Origin: Hyphodiscus hymeniophilus
Taxonomy: Eukaryota > Ascomycota > Leotiomycetes > Helotiales > Hyphodiscaceae
Length of the DNA: 64,000 bases
NCBI GenBank assembly: GCA_016508695.1
Contig: VNKQ01000006.1
Location: 558,001 to 622,000 of the forward strand
Direction: 5' to 3'
Shown: in pieces, positions 46,152 to 57,560 of the stretch
How positions within the stretch are numbered: the stretch's first letter is position 1
Layout: every line of letters starts with the position of its first letter
Notes under the pieces: model-generated
Told to the model about the DNA's origin: nothing
What the model saw: the letters and a program-made list of their open reading frames with translations, nothing else
The model's database searches: none
Made by a program: the position numbers and the translations under genes

Positions 46152-47998
46152 GGTCTTTCACCTGGTTCTGGCAATTCGCGAATTCGAGTCATGCATTTGT
46201 CCTAGGACTAAACTGGCAGTTTTCCGAAATATAGTCTTGTGCCTGCTTACAAGCTGCTTATTGAATGATTCCCTATTTCTGCCTGGTCTCGTTACCAGAC
46301 AGCCAGCGAGATTGATACACTGGACCAGTGTGGATGGCGACATTTGGTACGCTTTGTTTACACAATCACCACACTAGGTTGGATAGGATTTCTAAGAAGT
46401 TCTCCAGCTTTTAATGCTGAGGTTGACGAGCTTGAGGACAATTGGAGTAATAGAGATGGCTTGGACATAGTTTACGAACCGCAGATAACTTTACTGCTGT
46501 CTAGGTGAAGGTAGAAGTTCTGGGAAGTCTTGTTGCACGTCGCAGTTTTCTGGTGTCCGAAGCGTGGATGCTCCACCTTTGCGCAGCGTGATTAGCAATA
46601 TAATCTCATGCATCTTTCCAAGCCCACATCCTCAGTATAAATACGGTGCTTCACGGCCTTACCGACATGAATCAACAGATGTCTGGTGACTATGACGAGG
46701 CCTTGATCAAAATTTGCGATTTTTTCGGCGACGTGCGTGGCTCATCCTCCGACAATCATCAAGATGATGAACAGGACCGCGAGGTCACCATGGGAGCTGG
46801 CGAAGCTGACTTACCTGAATTGTCAGCATTGATATGGATGTCGCGAGAAGGCAAAGGAATGTGAGATTTATTTGTTTTCGAACAAAGCGGGCAGCTTCTT
46901 TCTGTCGACGTGGCTGTCTTCAATAATGCTTCCCATGTCGGTGTCGATAACACTTCCAATGTCGGTGTCGGTAACACTTCCAATGTCCGTGTCGATAACG
47001 CTTTCGTTGTCGGTCTCTATTAGTTAGATCTCTGGTTTTTAGTTTTTAGTTTTCTATGAATTACAGAAAAATTAAAAAAAACTTTTCAATAACTTAATAG
47101 CATTTTTGTCAATCAAGCACCTCTCGTACGCTGCTCATTGTCGCGCTATGGAACTCGTCACACCAATGGGCGTAGGTATACAACATCGAGTTATAAGTTT
47201 GCCCAATGTTTTCGGAGAACATGATGCTTCTCAAGGCGACTCGTTGTACTTGGTCTGCACCGAACCTCTCCAGACTGACGTTGTTATGGGCACAACTTCC
47301 CGCTTCATTCCACGTCATCTTAGATCCATTGGAAGCGACAACGCTTCATCCCACTTTCTTCCATGTCCTCTTGGAACCCTATTCGGCTTAAGAGTTTCCT
47401 TGCTTCGAAGAAGCGTCTCCGTACCTGAGTTTTCTCTAACCGCGGCAATTGTCTCTAGATGAACACTGGAGTGAAGAATTGGATCGCCTATATCTCCGTC
47501 TCCGTAAGTACAACGACGGAACGGCAGCCAGCTACTTCCGTGCCTGGTATACATCCAATTATTCCTAGCTGGCAAGATTGAATATTTTTGATCATAGGAG
47601 AGATCCAGCGAATTCATGTGGTACCATGTTGGCGCGGGAGATGCTTTGCTTGGATGAGTGAGTGATCTAGGTAGCAATAAATCATTCATTAGTGTTTTGG
47701 ACAAGGTTGAGAGGTTAAGGACTTGATGCAACCTGCATATTTTTTCTCCTTAGGGGAATATTCAGCATATTCATATGGTCAGATGATGCGTTCCTATTTC
47801 CAAACCATATTTTCCCCATCCTTTTCAATCCTTTCACCCCAAACTCCCATATCTCACACACATGAGATCAAGTGTGCTAGCATCTATTCATGTCGGATGT
47901 GGGACAAGATATGTGATTTGCCAAAAAGGGGAATGCTACTTTTTACCGGAGTTGGCAAAGAAGTAGAGGTAGCGCAGCTCGGCTGATGATCAAGATTT
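46152..47998. other. Gene-poor region with minisatellite
   Basis: About 1.85 kb. A 66-codon frame from 46667 (MNQQMSGDYDEALIKICDFF) is coding-like but unsupported. An AT-rich stretch lies at 47036-47105. A 24-bp repeat is listed separately. Confidence 0.45.
46930..47017. repeat. 24-bp tandem repeat, about 3.7 copies
   Basis: Units of the form TTCCAATGTCGGTGTCGATA followed by ACAC occur at 46930, 46954 and 46978 with one to three changes each, followed by a diverged partial copy. The 24-base period is a multiple of three, as expected if it once coded; a minus-strand frame through it reads LEVLSTPT-like units. Confidence 0.85.
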
Positions 47999-50221
47999 TC
48001 AATACAACGTCAAGGTCTTCCAATCCACCCGGCCACGTGCCGCTTTTCCATACATCCAACCGTCAATAAAGCAAAGACCAACCAGCGAGAACCCATCTTT
48101 CCCATCATTCCTTACCTGCCGCCGCAAGATAGCTGGTGCCGAACAACCCTGAAGAACGAATATCTCGTCGAAAGCTTGAGTCTCCATCGGCCCCGTTCCC
48201 GGCTCGCCCCCGACACTGCAAAAGAACCGATGTTTCTCGAAATTGAGCTTCACCGCTCTGTAGTGAAAATCCCCAACCGTATCATCGTCGTACTGCTCGG
48301 GGATATAGGTGTCGCGTCTATCGCCTGTCTTGCTCCAGTTCTCCCACCAGTCCCTGATGTCGTGTAATCTGGATGGAGGCAGTGGCACCCGTTCGTGCAT
48401 GTAATACCGCCTTATGTGCCTGTCCATGAACATGGTTCTCCAGAACTTATCGTCGAAGTCGAAACTCCCTGCGGTCTCCGTGTAAAGTCGTTGCCATTCA
48501 GATATGTGCTTGAGAATTATGCTTGATCCGTGAGGGGTGTCCAACAGGTCCTCCTCGTAATCACTCAGTCTATTAGCGCATGCATGTACAGTTCCTATCG
48601 GGATGGCTTTGACAACCAAATCTCCGCCAGCAAGCTTTTGCCACTTATCGACCCCTTCATATTTTGATCCAAGTGAGGCATTGAAGAGACTCCAGCGTTG
48701 GTTGCCGTCAGAACTGAAAGCAATCTCAGCACTGAGGTCGATTGCCCACGAGGGTAAATCGTGAAGCTTGCTTTCTCGCACACCTCTTGCTTCACCAAGT
48801 CCCAGTATACTTTGGGTGCTATCGTAGATAAGCTTGCTACATTGGCTGAATGTCTCGGTGGGGGTACAGGAGTACCCAAATATTTCGAACCAGCCTTTTT
48901 GCACGTCCGGATGAAGTAGCCCGAAGAACCCAAAGAAGTAATCTTCGATAGCTGCAGCACTCCTTCCCCGAGCCGAATCGACCGCGTCTTCCATAGGAAC
49001 GAATGGTTGGCCTGGTTCTGCAAGTCGCCGACGATGGTGATCAACATTCTCAACTCGAGTTTCATGGACCATGCCTGATCGCAGGTACGCTGCACAGAAG
49101 GCTCTTCCCACTCTCTTGCAGCACCCATTGGAGTGGTCGAGGATGGCAGCGCGGCCCTTGAGCAATCTTGAGAGACGGAAGGAGTGTGGATGTGCGTATA
49201 TGATGGGGTCGACTTGAGGCAAGACTGCTTCCTGTAACGTCCAGACGCGAGTCCACCAAGGGCGAGACAGAATCCAGTGTTCGCAGTCGTTAATATTGAG
49301 CCAGTGCCTATTCATAACGTAGTCTTTCTTGCTGTTTCCGTTCTCTTTTGAAGCAAGAAACAGCGGGAATTCGTAGAAATGCTTCCCTCCTGCAACCTCA
49401 TCCAGTACGGATAGTGTCTGAGACATGATCGAGGCATCTAAACGCCGCTGCTCGGGGTCCCTCTGAGGCTTGCCACCAGCTTTCAGAAACTGTGAAAGTT
49501 CTCGGAGGCACCGGTTCTCTGTTTGACTCCATTGATCTGGTGTCAATTCACAAGCTGGAATGTAGCCACCGTCATCGCCTTTGATCTCTTCCGTCCATGA
49601 TGGCGTAAAGGGTCCAAACCATATCAAGGCTTCTTTCGCTTGCCGGTAGACTCTAGTCATCAAAGCGATTTGGCGGCCCCTTTCTTCATTATTGGATTGA
49701 TCGATACAAATAGCGTCAGCCCAGAGCAGGCGAGTAGTAGTTCGGTGCCGCAAGCAGTTCAGAAACTCGAAGAGGTTTTCTGTTGCATTAAAGATCGCGC
49801 CACCTACAGTGATGGGCTTGGTCTTCTTCGAATCACCCCAAACATAAGAAAGTGTTTCGTAGTCTGGGTGATCATCCAATGATACAACCTGCAAGCTACA
49901 AGTTATCGGAGTGTCGTTGCCATCTGGATGTAGTTTGAGAATCCTAATGTACGGAGCGCTCACATCGAGGGGAGTCTCGAGCCACGGCATCCGCTCCAGA
50001 ATTGCAAGGTCATCATCAAGTTCATATTCGTCCGAATCCTTCATAATCTGTGAAGCAAATCCTTTGCTTTGGCGTTTTGACAAAATCACGCATAGCGCAC
50101 GAAATTTAGATCTGCGAACGGGATGCGAAGAAGAATGATGCATGAGGGAGGTTGGGCGAAAATGTCGATCAAGAACGAGGCTGTCTGGCTGTCCGGCAGA
50201 AGGCAGACTTCCAGGCTTCAC
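47999..50221 (-). CDS. HET-domain (heterokaryon incompatibility) protein
   Basis: Single exon of 740 aa from 50221, or 681 aa if translation starts at the in-frame ATG at 50044 (MKDSDEYELDDDLAILERM), which sits closer to the domain start. The three HET blocks are clear: YETLSYVWGDSKKTKPI, LLWADAICIDQSNNEERGRQ with IALMTRVYRQAKEALIWFG, and WWTRVWTLQEAVLP. The C-terminal part ends in LCFIDGWMYGKAARG, typical of HET-box proteins. Such proteins can trigger cell death or inhibition when non-self partners meet during hyphal fusion; most members are untested. No NACHT, ankyrin or WD partner domain is fused. Confidence 0.93.
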   Translation of the reverse strand: MKPGSLPSAGQPDSLVLDRHFRPTSLMHHSSSHPVRRSKFRALCVILSKRQSKGFASQIMKDSDEYELDDDLAILERMPWLETPLDVSAPYIRILKLHPDGNDTPITCSLQVVSLDDHPDYETLSYVWGDSKKTKPITVGGAIFNATENLFEFLNCLRHRTTTRLLWADAICIDQSNNEERGRQIALMTRVYRQAKEALIWFGPFTPSWTEEIKGDDGGYIPACELTPDQWSQTENRCLRELSQFLKAGGKPQRDPEQRRLDASIMSQTLSVLDEVAGGKHFYEFPLFLASKENGNSKKDYVMNRHWLNINDCEHWILSRPWWTRVWTLQEAVLPQVDPIIYAHPHSFRLSRLLKGRAAILDHSNGCCKRVGRAFCAAYLRSGMVHETRVENVDHHRRRLAEPGQPFVPMEDAVDSARGRSAAAIEDYFFGFFGLLHPDVQKGWFEIFGYSCTPTETFSQCSKLIYDSTQSILGLGEARGVRESKLHDLPSWAIDLSAEIAFSSDGNQRWSLFNASLGSKYEGVDKWQKLAGGDLVVKAIPIGTVHACANRLSDYEEDLLDTPHGSSIILKHISEWQRLYTETAGSFDFDDKFWRTMFMDRHIRRYYMHERVPLPPSRLHDIRDWWENWSKTGDRRDTYIPEQYDDDTVGDFHYRAVKLNFEKHRFFCSVGGEPGTGPMETQAFDEIFVLQGCSAPAILRRQVRNDGKDGFSLVGLCFIDGWMYGKAARGRVDWKTLTLY

Positions 50222-50703
50222 GAACGGGGAAGAGAGCTCTTCGTCCTATCAAGCATAGAGCCATATGCAAGCCACCAATGCAACCTGTCGCGGAGTCCAA
50301 ATCAGGCTGTAGGAAGCGTATTGGGATCTCTCAAAGCGCCAAAATCAACCGACTAACGTCTTGTGACTGCTATTTCATGATCAGGACGAAAACTGTATCA
50401 GTCGCAAGGCATACAAAGACTTCCAATGAACCTCTTCAAAATTTTGTTCAAGTATGATAATGGTGTGGTGACAACCTCTTTCAGGGGCATGCTCGCTAAG
50501 CTCCCGGGGTCGTTTAGTGGCTCTGGAATACCGTATCCCCACTTCGAAATGTCTTGAGCTTTTCAGGCGCCATCGACGTAATAGGACTCACATCAGAGCT
50601 TTTGAGCATGCATGAGAAAACATATATGATATAAACTTCAAGCTTATACAGAACTGGCCTGGCAAAGGGCCTTCGTGAGCACCACAGATCAAAATCATCT
50701 AGC
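50222..50703. other. Intergenic region
   Basis: 482 bp upstream of the HET gene and downstream of the esterase gene. No gene seen. Confidence 0.5.
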
Positions 50704-51895
50704 TCACATTAACTCGTGTCTGGAGAAGAACTGGACCAGATGCTGGCTAGTGAAGTTGAAATTCGCTATTTGGTTAGGACGACCAGCCCTATCCAGCCCC
50801 AAGGTTGAAGGCCAAGCATGCCCAAGTCCCTCCACAGTCAGCGCTCTCACTTCGGCTCCTGAGCAATCCCATACCTCCTCCCAAGTCCCCGGATGCACCT
50901 CTTCCACCTTCGACCGAGGCCATTCACCCTCGTATCGACCTTTACACCCGTTTCTCTCGGCCCATCCTCTCCTCCATAGCCTGACGTCCGGCTCTGGGCC
51001 GAATCGTCCAATCTCGGGATTGGCTCGTCCGTGAAAAGGCGTGATGACGTCTTCTACTCCATGAGAATGAAGGATGGGCTTGGGGCCCGATGGCGTGCAG
51101 TTGTAGAAAGAATATGATCCTTGATACAACGCTGGAGACACGGGGGCAAAGGCAGCGAAAACGGCGGATGTATCGGGGCGGCAGGCAAGAAGCGCAGTGA
51201 AGCCCCCGCCATTGGACTTTCCGCAGGCATATATGCGAGACCTATCAACATTGTAGGTTGAGGAAACATTGGATATAATGTCGAACACGTATCCGATCTT
51301 GTACAATCAGTCTCGGAGCTTCTAAATGTGCGATCGCGTACACCGGATGCTCACATCATCAACAGTTTTGTTCTCGTACGGCGCTCCTTTCCAGATGTGC
51401 TTCATTTCCCACTCCGTATTATTGACACCCTGAGGGTAGACCACCAGGAACGGTTTTCCATTGATTTTCAGTGATGGATCAGATAGCCCAGTGATGCGCT
51501 GCTGCTTCTCACTATAGCCGCCGGCTGAGCATTCGATGGATGTTTCAGCATGTCCCCATAACCATAGCGCGTAGGGGTCACAAGATCCCTTGAGAATGAA
51601 TAGCGGACTCACCTCCATGGAATGAGAGCACCAGAGGGTATGCCTCTCCGTGTTCATAAGATGATGGTACGTTGAGAAGAAAGGTACGTTCGGTAGGCAG
51701 AGAATACTTGATGTTGCCCGTGGCAGGCTCGGAGACGGTAGTGGAATGGAAGTCGTCAAATAAAGCAGAGCCGAAATTAGCGGGCTGGGGGGTTAAAAGG
51801 ACCAGCGATACCTGCACAAAGCTTGTGATAATGAGGATTGCGATGATAACGGCAAGGCTTGTAATGAGGCATACTGATTGGCAAATTAATCTCAT
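50704..51895 (-). CDS. CE1-type esterase / PHB depolymerase-like alpha/beta hydrolase
   Basis: Minus-strand exons are 51895-51613, 51524-51355 and 51297-50704, giving 348 aa; introns of 88 and 57 nt are GT-AG. The chosen start gives a hydrophobic N-terminal anchor (CLITSLAVIIAILIITSFVQ); the frame is open to 52009. The fold is alpha/beta hydrolase of the feruloyl-esterase (CE1)/LpqC group: YPLVLSFHGAGGY forms the oxyanion region, FLVVYPQGVNN follows, Ser179 lies in YACGKSNGGGFT, an Asp in SHGVEDVITPFHG, and His in GLGHAWPS. It probably deacylates plant wall phenolic esters or related substrates. Secreted or membrane-anchored is open, as the N-terminal segment may not be cleaved. Confidence 0.87.
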
Positions 51896-53276
51896 CTTCA
51901 GAGCGTCAAAACAACAAGTCATGGAAGAGAGGAAGACGGCTGACTGTGAGCAATCCCGTCGCAGGTTCGCCCCACTCATGATCGCCGTAAGCACCGAAAC
52001 CCCCGACATGAATAAACCACCAATATACTCCGTATGGTAATCGATGCCTTCATGCTAATTGTCTTCTATGACTCTAGAGGAAGCGAGATTTTCAAGCCTT
52101 TGCAATCTACACTGCGCGCGATTTCTCGGAAATGGAGCCATCTTTGTGATACTGTTTGCATGTCTGAAAGATCTGCAGTACCACGTGATATCCATGTGAC
52201 ACGAAGTGATTTAACATCCTGAAAAAGCAAGCGACTGAGAAACTTAAATACAAATCGCAAGGCACATTGAAAAATTAAGCCTCAAGAGAGTAGTAGAACT
52301 GTCTTTCTTGACTTCAAGTAGCAATGATTAAGTATGAGCAAGTACGATTCTGCGATGCTTTGTTTTTTGACAGCCAGGCACGTGGATTCCTTTAGCGTTG
52401 GCTTAGTTCAAGTTCTAACACCTCATAGTTTCCTCTAATTGCTTATGAGAGTTGTCTGACGGGAGAGTTGAGCCAGCTCGTGCTTTCTACAACGGCTTCA
52501 CGGCACGGTAAGCGTCTGAGACTCTGGGTCCGCCAACTCGAGGGATTTTGAATGAAGCCCTGTAATGCCGGAAGTATACTTACTACTGGGATATCATATA
52601 GTTGTTGCAGCTAGCAATCTAACCTTCAATCACTCACGTTGAGAGATGGAGAACCAAAATGATTCGATCCCAAACATCAACCCACAAAAGATCAGTCGAC
52701 AACATTTAAACGGTGGGAAGGGGGAAATCTTCGCTTGCGCTATCGGCCCATCAGATTAGATGGCATGGCCCCAAGCTAAGGATGAAGAAGCGCTAAAAAC
52801 TGCAGCTAGAAAAGTCACCCCTGGTGAGAATACGAGAGTGGGAGAATTGCTTAAACTTCCTTTACACCTTCCACTTCTCACACCCGCCACTTCATCCGAA
52901 TTCCAAATGGCACTCGAAATTCTCCATGCCGTCTCGCCCTTTCCATCCAATCACATTCATTCATTCATGAGTTTTGATCAGATAAGACAACCACCCAGAC
53001 CAGCCAGAAGTGGATAAGCGTGGTCCACAGAATGGCTGACTGATTGGATCCTCATGGGGCTGGCTTGAGGCTAGTGCCCGATCCACGGATCTATCTAATC
53101 AGATCCTCCCCCTCCACACACGCCCCCGACTCCCCGAGGTTGGAGCCACCTCTTATAATACCCGCTAAGGGTGCCAAGTGCTTCACTCGCTCCTCTTTCC
53201 CTTCCCATCTCCCCAACTCTCTTTTGTTCGCAATCACGACTTCAATTGTTGGTCTTGGATCATACAAACCGCAATC
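51896..53276. other. Long promoter region upstream of the iron permease gene
   Basis: About 1.4 kb between divergent genes, without a supported gene. It carries an exact iron-GATA site (listed separately) and a near-match ATCAGATTA at about 52750. Confidence 0.55.
52977..52985 (+). promoter_or_regulatory. SreA/Fep1-type iron GATA site
   Basis: ATCAGATAA is an exact match to the ATCWGATAA consensus bound by fungal GATA-type iron repressors (SreA, SRE, Urbs1, Fep1). It lies 292 bp upstream of the Ftr1 start codon, where repression under iron sufficiency would be expected. Confidence 0.7.
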
Positions 53277-54582
53277 ATGACGGTCAACGTGTTCGCCGTG
53301 CCAGGTATACTTTCTCTCTTGCTCGTTAGCTAGCTACACATTAGAGCCCGTTTTACTAATGCACACCAAAGTCTTCTTCGTCGTCTTCCGTGAATCCCTT
53401 GAAGTGGTCGTCGTCGTCTCCGTCCTCTTCGCCTTCCTCACCCAGACCCTCGCCGGCCCCAGCAAAGACCCGGTCATCTATCGCCGTCTCTGCAAACAAG
53501 TATGGCTCGGCGTAGGCCTAGGCCTGTTGATCTGTCTCATCATCGGCGCCGGCATGATTGGTGCATTCTACGGCACCGGCGTGGATGATTATTCGAACAC
53601 GGAGGATTACTGGGAAGGCTCCTTTGCCATATTTGCGAGTCTGGTGATTGGCGTTCTTGGGGCTGCATTGCTCAGGGTGAGCAAGATGAAGGAGAAGTGG
53701 GCGGTCAAGCTGGAGAAGGCAATGGCAAGCCACGTTGAGAAGGATGCGGGAAGGAAGGGTCGCTTCAAGAGGTGGGCGGAGAAATACGTCATGTTCATTC
53801 TGCCATTCGTGACGGTTCTCAGAGAGGGGTTGGAGGCTATCGTCTTCATCGCTGGTGTGACCTTCTCAAGTCCTGCTAGCTCCGTACCCCTTCCAGTTAT
53901 TGTTGGGCTGGTTGCTGGTGCCGCGGCGGGTTATATTCTCTACAAGTAAGTCGATATTTGAATTGAGGACGGTGCATGGGTGCTGACGAGATCAGGGGAG
54001 GAGCATCCGCCAAACTCCAATACTTCCTCATTATCTCGACTTGCCTCCTTTACCTCGTTGCAGCTGGCCTCTTCTCTCGAGGAGTCTGGTTTTTGCAAGC
54101 TCAAGCATGGAACAAGGAAGTCGGCTCCGACGCCGACGAAGTTGGTTCCGGACCTGGGTCGTACGATATCACAAAGAGCGTCTGGCACATCAATGTACGT
54201 CCCAGTCATTCCCTTCCCAATCAATCATCTCACTTTCTATCCATTTCCCTCTTGCCTCTTCAGCAACTCCATCACTGACTGCATACAGTTCGGTAACCCA
54301 GAGCTCAACGGTGGTGGAGGGTGGGGAATTTTCAACGCCGTCCTCGGCTGGCAAAACTCCGCTACCTACGGCTCCGTCATCTCCTACAACGTATATTGGA
54401 TCGTCGTCATGTGTGGCTTTGCCGCTATGCGATACAGTGAGGTGCACGGTCACTGGCCACTCATGAAGCCAAAGACTAAGGTCGCTACACCCGATAGTGC
54501 CAGCTTGGAAGGTGGTGCCATTGACGGGGAGAAGAAGGGTGGTGTTGAGACAGTGAAGCCTGCGTATACTGTCGAGGTTTAA
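53277..54582 (+). CDS. FTR1: High-affinity iron permease Ftr1
   Basis: Exons are 53277-53304, 53372-53945, 53996-54194 and 54289-54582, giving 364 aa; all introns (67, 50 and 94 nt) are GT-AG. Both iron-transport motifs are present: RESLE at residues 16-20 and REGLE at 160-164. The seven membrane segments are readable, for example LGVGLGLLICLIIGAGMIG, IFASLVIGVLGAALL and VIVGLVAGAAAGYIL. The cytoplasmic tail is charged (LEGGAIDGEKKGG). In the plasma membrane Ftr1 pairs with a Fet3-type multicopper ferroxidase to import iron. No ferroxidase gene is adjacent, which is unusual, as the two are often divergent neighbours in filamentous fungi. A GATA iron-repressor site upstream agrees with iron control. 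Confidence 0.96.
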
Positions 54583-55470
54583 AATCAGGTTCATTTGAAA
54601 TGAAGGAAGAGGTAAGACGGCCTACGTAGGGATCTGTGAATTGTTAGGGAATGCTTGGAGGGAGAAGGACGCGCCAAGGGCGATCACGAATTGCGACTTG
54701 GTTTTCATATGAATGATAGAAAGCAGTATACCATCTGGAAGAGCGTCACAAGCTCACAGCCATCTTTAACGATTGAGTTCCCACCGCAAGGTGCGGGTTG
54801 TTACAACCCGTGCCTTTCATGTGACTTCTTCCTGACTTGACCATGTCTTTGCTTCCCATTCCTACAAGTGCTAGTCATCAATCACCTCGACACCACTTTA
54901 CACACTATATCCACCACCTACCTTAGCGAACAGGCAGAAGACGCCGACCGTGGCACAGCTTACACTCTTATGGCTAGACCCTTGCAAGATCGGTGAAGAA
55001 GAGGAGGATTTTTTAGCAGATGCCGTGTCGTGCTTACCGACGCTGACTCCAGCGCCTTGACCGCTAATTTACAAGCTGCTTCACCCTGAAATTTAGCGGG
55101 CTATCGCTAAATTGGACCCCGCCTTAAGTGCGCGTGGGTATGTTCTCATCTACCTAGTCTTCCATATCTTTCTGTACTCTATTATCTATCCTCCCAATCA
55201 GACGGATATACCTACTCTCGACCACGTGGGATCTGACTTTGTTCCATAATCGGCAGGTCGTCAGCTTGATGAAGCATGTTACATGGTGGTGCAACGTGGG
55301 GCACCCCACCTTTGCACTCGTGCGAGGAATAGGCCTCTAGGCTCTAAGGCTTATCGAGGTACAACCAATTCTTCGACTGTAGTTCCATAGTTCCCTATCT
55401 TACATTAATCTCATTCACTACTTCCCACATTCAAACCCCAGTTAGAGAGAGAGAGAGAGAGAGAGGAAAA
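54583..55470. other. Intergenic region
   Basis: 888 bp. No gene seen. A (GA) tract abuts the next start codon. Confidence 0.5.
55444..55465 (+). repeat. (AG)11 microsatellite in a 5' leader
   Basis: Eleven AG dinucleotides end five bases before the ATG at 55471, so the tract is almost certainly transcribed in the 5' leader or forms part of a core promoter. Confidence 0.9.
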
Positions 55471-56862
55471 ATGACAATCAAGCCCGCCTTTGGCCGTCCA
55501 ATGCGGACATCGCAATTCTCCTTCGCTCCTACCTTCACCCCCGTGAACCACGGCTCATTCGGCGCCTATCCCCGCGTGATACAGGAAGTCCAGGACAACT
55601 TCCAGAAACAATGTCATGAGCGTCCAGACACATTCATCGTATACTCGCTGCCAGGACTCATCGATGAATCACGGGCCGCCATCGCGCCTCTCCTCGGCGT
55701 CGAGACCGACGAAGTCGTCTTGGTCCCTAACGCCACTACGGGCGTGAACACGGTGCTGAGAAATCTGAAATGGGAGAAGGATGATGTGGTGGTTTTCTTT
55801 AGCACGATTTACGATGCATGCGAGAAGACCCTGGCGAGTATACAGGAGCACACACCCTTGGAGACGGTGAATATCGCATTGGATTATCCGGTCAGGGACG
55901 AGGAGATCGTGAGGCGGTTGGGAGACACCATTAAGCGGGTAAGGGATGGGGGGAAGAATGTTAGGCTGGCAATGTTCGATACCGTTCTGACCATGCCTGG
56001 GGCGAGGATGCCATGGGAGGAATTGACGCAAGTTTGCAAGGAGATGGGGGTGCTGAGTTTGATTGATGCTGCACATGCAATTGGGCATATCGATCTGAAG
56101 CATCTGGGCGAGGTGGGACCAGATTTCTTCGTCAGTAATTGCCATAAGTATGTATCTCTCTCCACTCAACCTATCTCCCCCGAAGGACATCCTCTACTAT
56201 GGGATGGATTATCATGTCAATGAACTGACAAAATCAGATGGCTTTACACGCCCCGTGCTTGTGCAATATTCTACATACCTTTCCGGAACCAACACCTCAT
56301 CCGCACCACCATCCCCACCTCCCATGGGTATGAGCCCATCTCGCCAACCCCGCCCGAGACCCCGGACGGCAAGACGCCGTTTGTGCACATGTTCGAGTTC
56401 GTAGCCACGATCGACTACTCGCCCTACCTCTGCATCCCCGCGGCGCTCTCGTTCCGCCGCAGGATCTGCGGCGGCGAGGAGGCGATCCGCACGTACTGCT
56501 TCGACATCGCGCGCGCGGGTGGGCAGCGCACGGCCGAGATCCTGGGCACGGAAGTCATGGGCGCGAAGTTCGAGGGAAGTAGAATGACCGAGTGCGCTTT
56601 TGCGAATGTGAAGCTTCCCGTCAGGTTTGAGAGTGCTGATGAGAAAGGCTTCCAGGCGAAGGACGGCGAGAGGATCGGGATGTGGATCAATCGGAGAGCG
56701 GTGCAGGACTTTGACACCTATCTCCAGATCAAGTATCAGCCGGACGGTCTGTGGGTTCGGTTGAGTGGGCAGATCTATCTGGAGATGAGCGATTTCGAAT
56801 GGGTTGCTTGTAGATTGAAGGAGCTGTGTGAAAGGGTTGAGAAGGGAGAGGCTCCATTTTAG
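55471..56862 (+). CDS. Class V aminotransferase (isopenicillin N epimerase / Egt2-like)
   Basis: Exons are 55471-56147 and 56238-56862, giving 433 aa; the 90-nt intron is GT-AG and falls within the codon of the PLP lysine. NHGSFGAYPRVIQEVQ, VLVPNATTGVNTVLRNL and SLIDAAHAIGHIDLKHLG mark the family, with Asp199 binding the pyridine nitrogen and Lys226 in SNCHKWLYTPRAC forming the Schiff base. The C-terminal domain (DGLWVRLSGQIYLEMSDFEW) is complete. Fungal members are annotated as isopenicillin N epimerase-like; one branch, Egt2, is the C-S lyase of ergothioneine synthesis. I cannot decide the substrate from sequence alone. Confidence 0.9.
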
Positions 56863-57560
56863 AAATCGGGCACGAGTTTTGGTGTCCGCTTGGGCTCCAT
56901 GTCTGACACGACACAAAATTGTCGTGTCCCTGGGTTTGAGAGAGACCCAAATCAGAGAAGAGCCAAATGTTTAGCAAAGCGCAAGCAGGCGTTTCAGTGG
57001 TACCGCTGGGCAACAGCGCACTGCGTCGAAAGACCGATTCCTTTGCAGGCTCGATCCCTTGCAGGATACGAAGTCTGGTCCCATATTAGGACGGAAGCTG
57101 TCCACGATATCTTTCTGATCAGCTGGGCGATGAGACTAGGTAAGGTGGCTGGAAACCATCTGCAGATTAGAGATACAAATAAATAACTACAAGAGGATAT
57201 CCAGAGAATAATGAGCTTAAGGAAGCGTATCAACGCGGGTACTAGGTTATGCTCGAATTGTTGGAAAAGCACTCGTCATCAAATTCCCCTGATGTCATGA
57301 AAACCTCTTGATTATTGATTAACAAATATCGAAAACCCTCTTCGCGGTACCTTGAAACCTGCTCGAGATCCCTCGAAATCCGACGGAGTTTCTCGGGTTC
57401 AGTGCACAGCCAGTGCCCGATCAAACGCTGTTCGTATACAGTGTACAAACCGGAAACTCCCTGCAAAGTCCTTACCTACGTGCTAAATCATAAAATATCA
57501 GACAAAAAGATTTCCTGCCGCTATAGCCATGGAGGAATACTCCGGGATCAATAAGAAAAG
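56863..57560. other. Intergenic region
   Basis: 698 bp. A 74-codon minus-strand frame at 57466-57242 (containing ISRDLEQVSRYREEGFRYLL) is charged and helical but has no context. No gene is called. Confidence 0.4.
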
